A DNA stretch of 9,359 nucleotides from contig CAMAWS010000091.1 of the NCBI GenBank assembly GCA_945861845.1, positions 1 through 9,359 on the forward strand, read 5' to 3'. Position 1 is the first letter of the stretch, and every line of letters begins with the position of its first letter. The notes below the pieces were generated by a model. That model searched no databases, was not told the DNA's origin, and saw only the letters and a program-made list of their open reading frames with translations. Source of the stretch: Candidatus Sulfopaludibacter sp. SbA3 (GTDB taxonomy: Bacteria > Acidobacteriota > Terriglobia > 20CM-2-55-15). The position numbers and the translations under genes are program-made. Positions 7,901-9,359 of this stretch are shown here, one piece after another.

Positions 7901-8014
7901 ACAACAAACCTGAACTTTGGCAAAACGAAGGACGCAGCCGGAAAATACCTCGCCAACAGCACGCTGCGGACATCTCCATTCCAACTGCAGCTCGGGCTGC
8001 GGTTCCAATTCTAA
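4997..8014 (+). CDS. TonB-dependent receptor, Oar-like, with carboxypeptidase-regulatory domain
   Basis: This 1005-residue outer-membrane receptor is predicted to import a bound ligand using TonB energy. The signal peptide covers about residues 1-26. A carboxypeptidase-regulatory-like beta-sandwich follows at about 33-115 (GQISGQILDPSGAVVAGIEV, then GLYAIGTVPLGPYEVTV). The plug covers about 130-250, with LPLNGRR and the conserved STFSAEFGRSTGGIINLASKQGTN. The rest is a beta-barrel ending in LRFQF with terminal phenylalanine, as needed for outer-membrane assembly. DSNNDGIVRDRP near the end is typical of this receptor type. Length fits the acidobacterial Oar-like group. Only two cysteines remain after signal removal, C173 and C201, both in or near the plug; C201 sits in HWCGH. 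The stop codon overlaps the ribosome site of the next gene, so the two are cotranscribed. The ligand is unknown; peptide, glycan or metal chelate are all possible. Confidence 0.93.
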   Translation: MIRSRLRFLLFLLCVSGIAHPYSLHGQSAANSGQISGQILDPSGAVVAGIEVTARNIDTNYTRTGTTDDSGLYAIGTVPLGPYEVTVKPANLAASTQQVYVSLGGRSTANFNLGIQPVRESVDVVATRSAIEPGQTFSKSVLTDIQMRNLPLNGRRLRNAFLLTPSTQVEPECGGFAISGQKGLFTNINVDGGDYTNTHWCGHVEFSPTFTMEALQEFQVLRSTFSAEFGRSTGGIINLASKQGTNQFNGTGFYLFRNDATTKVDPFGREQIGMGQQFGGSIGGPIRNDRTFFFSAGELQHNTKDVKVLYTELDTQSARATAGAQELLRIAPESQLTALSQSQSFVNRIDHSLTDRNNLMGRIDFTRNKVTDTAGPFIMTQGIGADSSTNRSVQNASPTNNRTNVTGMMQLTSVLSPRHINELRVQLAREFRPWDPGTGPEVTVRNGNPVQTVAIYGPQATGLGYGNIGYKFTDVRYQFVNNFSIVTGSHTMKLGFDSNSVNGNTTFNPGWNGTYRFDSLQTLLSRQPAQYTQFAGTGALDATMHQIAFYVQDEWRVSPRLTVSPGFRYEMALLPDYLTPTVPQNRFPLATSITDDKKLIAPRLGLSWDVLGNAKTVFRAAGGLFYAAPYMPLFEQAMLSNGGNPELSSNVTINGAANVVSAFQSAGINLGGASLDNLPVFTGAQLNQISNPAGRAANGTVFYFDPDFRLPRSLHLRAALEQEIAPGITAQIDYTQINVARMDRVRNLNVLPPTTDATGRPIYTNLSLAQNANLRPFPTYAFAYITDSSARSLYKGMTATLNIRRTRFVVDATYTLGVSRSHDDHERGGFSGQSYVDAFDINNEYNYSNIDQRHQFAASGMVYMPAGFEVGSFMRFNTGRPFSPATGVDSNNDGIVRDRPVLDGKIVPRNTYRNLGFADVSMRLQKHFALPNEKGRVSVSAELFNVFDFDNVEIGSGNFTYGPNLGVPTTNLNFGKTKDAAGKYLANSTLRTSPFQLQLGLRFQF

Positions 8015-8019
8015 GGAGG
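8013..8019 (+). promoter_or_regulatory. Ribosome binding site overlapping the receptor stop codon
   Basis: AAGGAGG shares its first two bases with the receptor's TAA (8012-8014) and lies 4 nt before ATG 8024. This is a strong, translationally coupled arrangement. Confidence 0.8.
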
Positions 8020-8023
8020 ACAA

Positions 8024-8455
8024 ATGAAAGCGAATACATTGCGAACGATACTGTTAGTGGTAATCGTGGGCCTGGTCAGCGGAATCCTGTATGGACAGGC
8101 CGCCCAGGACCACTCCCAGCATCAGGCAGCGCCCGCAGCGGCGCCAAAAACCGTAGGCGTCACGCCCCTGGTGGACAACGACGTGTTTTGCCCGACGATG
8201 AGCACGGGACAGTTGTGCTCCCATGGAACGACGAGCGTCCTGGGCGTTACCGGAGCCAAGGGAGAGCAGTGGCTCGCAGCGGCCCGCAAGTACAACAAGG
8301 CGGTGGAAGCCGCTACCAAACAACTCATGACGGAGGCCGGAACCGTCCTCGATGAGAAGCAGATGGCCGCGCTGAAGAGCTGGTTCTCCGACGAGTTCAA
8401 CACCGAAGTCAACAAGCTCCTGCACAGCAAGGGCCTTGCAACAGTAAAGAAGTAA
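8024..8455 (+). CDS. Small exported His/Cys protein cotranscribed with the receptor
   Basis: This 143-residue protein is not assigned to a family. Residues 6-24 form a signal peptide or N-terminal anchor (LRTILLVVIVGLVSGILYG), with likely cleavage near YGQAAQ. The predicted mature part starts with DHSQHQ and an Ala/Pro-rich linker. A compact motif follows, CPTMSTGQLCSHGTT, with C56, C65 and H67. The C-terminal half is helical and charged (KQWLAAARKYNKAVEAATKQLM-like stretches through about residue 137). The clustered Cys and His could form a disulfide or bind metal; this is inference. Its start has a strong ribosome site overlapping the receptor stop, so it is made together with the receptor, probably in the periplasm. 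The next gene encodes a thioredoxin-fold protein, a possible redox partner. Confidence 0.8.
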   Translation: MKANTLRTILLVVIVGLVSGILYGQAAQDHSQHQAAPAAAPKTVGVTPLVDNDVFCPTMSTGQLCSHGTTSVLGVTGAKGEQWLAAARKYNKAVEAATKQLMTEAGTVLDEKQMAALKSWFSDEFNTEVNKLLHSKGLATVKK

Positions 8456-8467
8456 GGACTTGGTCCG

Positions 8468-8498
8468 AAGCTCCCCTCCTGACTTGGGAGGGGAGCTT
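8468..8498. repeat. Solitary hairpin related to the ends of the 187-bp element
   Basis: AAGCTCCCCTCC (8468-8479) and GGAGGGGAGCTT (8487-8498) are perfect 12-bp inverted repeats around a 7-nt loop. The left arm shares AAGCTCCCCTCCT with 2521-2533. It lies between two operon genes, 12 bp past one stop and 16 bp before the next start. It lacks a T tract, so a rho-independent terminator is unlikely; an mRNA processing or attenuation role is possible. Confidence 0.8.
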
Positions 8499-8514
8499 AA
8501 AATCGGAGAACCCC

Positions 8515-9354
8515 ATGACAAGACTCGCACTTGCAATCCTGTTCCTGCTGATCAGCAGGACACCCGCTATCGCCGCCGTCGCGCAGGAAGGCGGCATTCA
8601 GTGGTACAACGATTTGAAACAGGCCACTGCCGCAGCGCAGCGCTCGAACCTGCCCATGTTCATCGACTTCTGGGCCGATTGGTGCGCCGCATGTAAAGTG
8701 ATGGACAAGGACGTGTACCCGGAGCCGGCAGTCATCTCGGCCTTTGAGCGCAAGATCATTGGCGTCCGCATCCACTTCGATATCCAGCAGGAACTGGCCC
8801 GCAAGTACGACGTGCAGGCGCTCCCATACCTGATCTTTACCAACTCTCACGGCACTCCCCTGCTGGCATACCGGGGTCTCATGCAAGCCGCAGATCTGAC
8901 GAAAGTGATCGATGCAATGCCGCCACTGACCGAAATCAACCGGCTGGACCAGGCTCTGCAGAAGAACAAGAATCATTTTGAGTCGCTCGAAGCCATGGCC
9001 AACCAGCTTCGCGCGATGGGATTCTTCCTCACCAGCAGCCAATACTACGAGAGGGCCATCAAGACCTCCGAAGCCAGGAAGAACCCGGCAAAGAGGGAAA
9101 CAATGATGCTGGCTATGGGAACCAATTACCTCGAACTGCAAGCCGGAGAAGAGGCAGTTTCGATCTTTGATCGAATGTTGAAGGAATTCCCGAAAAGCGA
9201 AAATCGTACCAGCATGCTACTGGCGCAGGCGCAGGGCTATCACTTGAGCGGAAATGAAGGCAAGACCCGGCAGTTACTGAAATCGATAATCGCGGAGTAC
9301 CCAAACAACGACGCGGCACGCACGGCTAAGGAATTATTGGGAGAAATCGAGTGA
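8515..9354 (+). CDS. Exported thioredoxin-fold protein with C-terminal TPR repeats
   Basis: This 279-residue protein is likely a periplasmic thiol-disulfide reductant or chaperone. Residues 1-21 look like a signal peptide (LALAILFLLI, then AIAA). The thioredoxin fold covers about 28-135: FIDFWADWCAACK with the redox pair C57/C60, and the cis-proline P104 in VQALPYLIF. The WADWCAACKVMDKDVY pattern resembles the C-terminal domain of DsbD and Thioredoxin_7 proteins. Residues about 145-279 are helical repeats of TPR type (for example YLELQAGEEAVSIFDRMLKEFP), suggesting protein-protein contact. GGAG at 8505-8508 lies 6 nt before the ATG. It ends the visible receptor operon and may reduce cysteines in the neighbouring exported proteins; this is inferred from context. 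A perfect 18-bp palindrome (8543-8560) lies within the signal-peptide codons. Confidence 0.9.
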   Translation: MTRLALAILFLLISRTPAIAAVAQEGGIQWYNDLKQATAAAQRSNLPMFIDFWADWCAACKVMDKDVYPEPAVISAFERKIIGVRIHFDIQQELARKYDVQALPYLIFTNSHGTPLLAYRGLMQAADLTKVIDAMPPLTEINRLDQALQKNKNHFESLEAMANQLRAMGFFLTSSQYYERAIKTSEARKNPAKRETMMLAMGTNYLELQAGEEAVSIFDRMLKEFPKSENRTSMLLAQAQGYHLSGNEGKTRQLLKSIIAEYPNNDAARTAKELLGEIE

Positions 9355-9359
9355 CGTTG
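9351..9359 (+). CDS. Possible start of the next operon gene (cut by window end)
   Basis: GTG at 9351-9353 overlaps the TGA stop of the thioredoxin gene (9352-9354) in a GTGA junction. GGGAG (9339-9343) lies 7 nt upstream. Only three codons (M, T, L) fall in the window, so the product is unknown. Such 4-base overlaps are common between coupled operon genes. Confidence 0.35.

Noticed and set aside
8468..8498. Rho-independent terminator between the small His/Cys gene and the thioredoxin gene
   Set aside because: The stem is strong but is followed by TTAAAATCGG rather than a T tract, and the flanking genes look cotranscribed.

Overview
The window looks like chromosomal DNA from an acidobacterium, probably Solibacter-like. 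The base composition is moderately GC-rich. It carries a roughly 1000-residue Oar-type TonB-dependent receptor with a carboxypeptidase-regulatory N-terminal domain and a small exported DUF6152 protein, both common in that phylum. This assignment is an inference from gene content; no rRNA or other marker gene is present. No tRNA, CRISPR array, transposase or phage gene was seen.

Layout: (1) 46-453, minus: exported DUF6152 protein. (2) 454-708: divergent intergenic region with a perfect TATAAT hexamer. (3) 709-1716, plus: SAM-dependent O-methyltransferase of the COMT/hydroxyneurosporene type, starting at GTG. (4) 1722-4437, minus: a three-gene ABC importer operon of the nitrate/sulfonate/taurine class, in the order lipoprotein binding protein, ATPase, permease. 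A 187-bp imperfect palindromic element (2524-2710) separates the ATPase from the permease. (5) 4438-4531: divergent promoter region. (6) 4532-9354, plus: a small cysteine-containing exported protein, the TonB-dependent receptor, a small exported His/Cys protein, and a thioredoxin-TPR protein. A next gene probably starts inside the last stop codon (GTGA overlap at 9351).

How the genes may work together: the receptor group and the ABC importer are transcribed divergently from one short intergenic region. An outer-membrane receptor could therefore deliver a scarce ligand to the periplasmic binding protein and the inner-membrane pump. The exported proteins around the receptor carry paired or clustered cysteines. 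The receptor has only two cysteines in its mature part, both in or near the plug. A CxxC thioredoxin-fold protein ends the group, so thiol redox or metal handling is a reasonable but untested theme. The substrate cannot be read from the sequence.

The most unusual item is the palindromic element inside the ABC operon. Its outer edge supplies the stop codon and last residues of the ATPase, and its other edge carries a Shine-Dalgarno-like AAGGAGG just before the permease. A solitary copy of the same kind of CTCCCCTCC/GGAGGGGAG hairpin sits between two genes of the receptor operon at 8468-8498.
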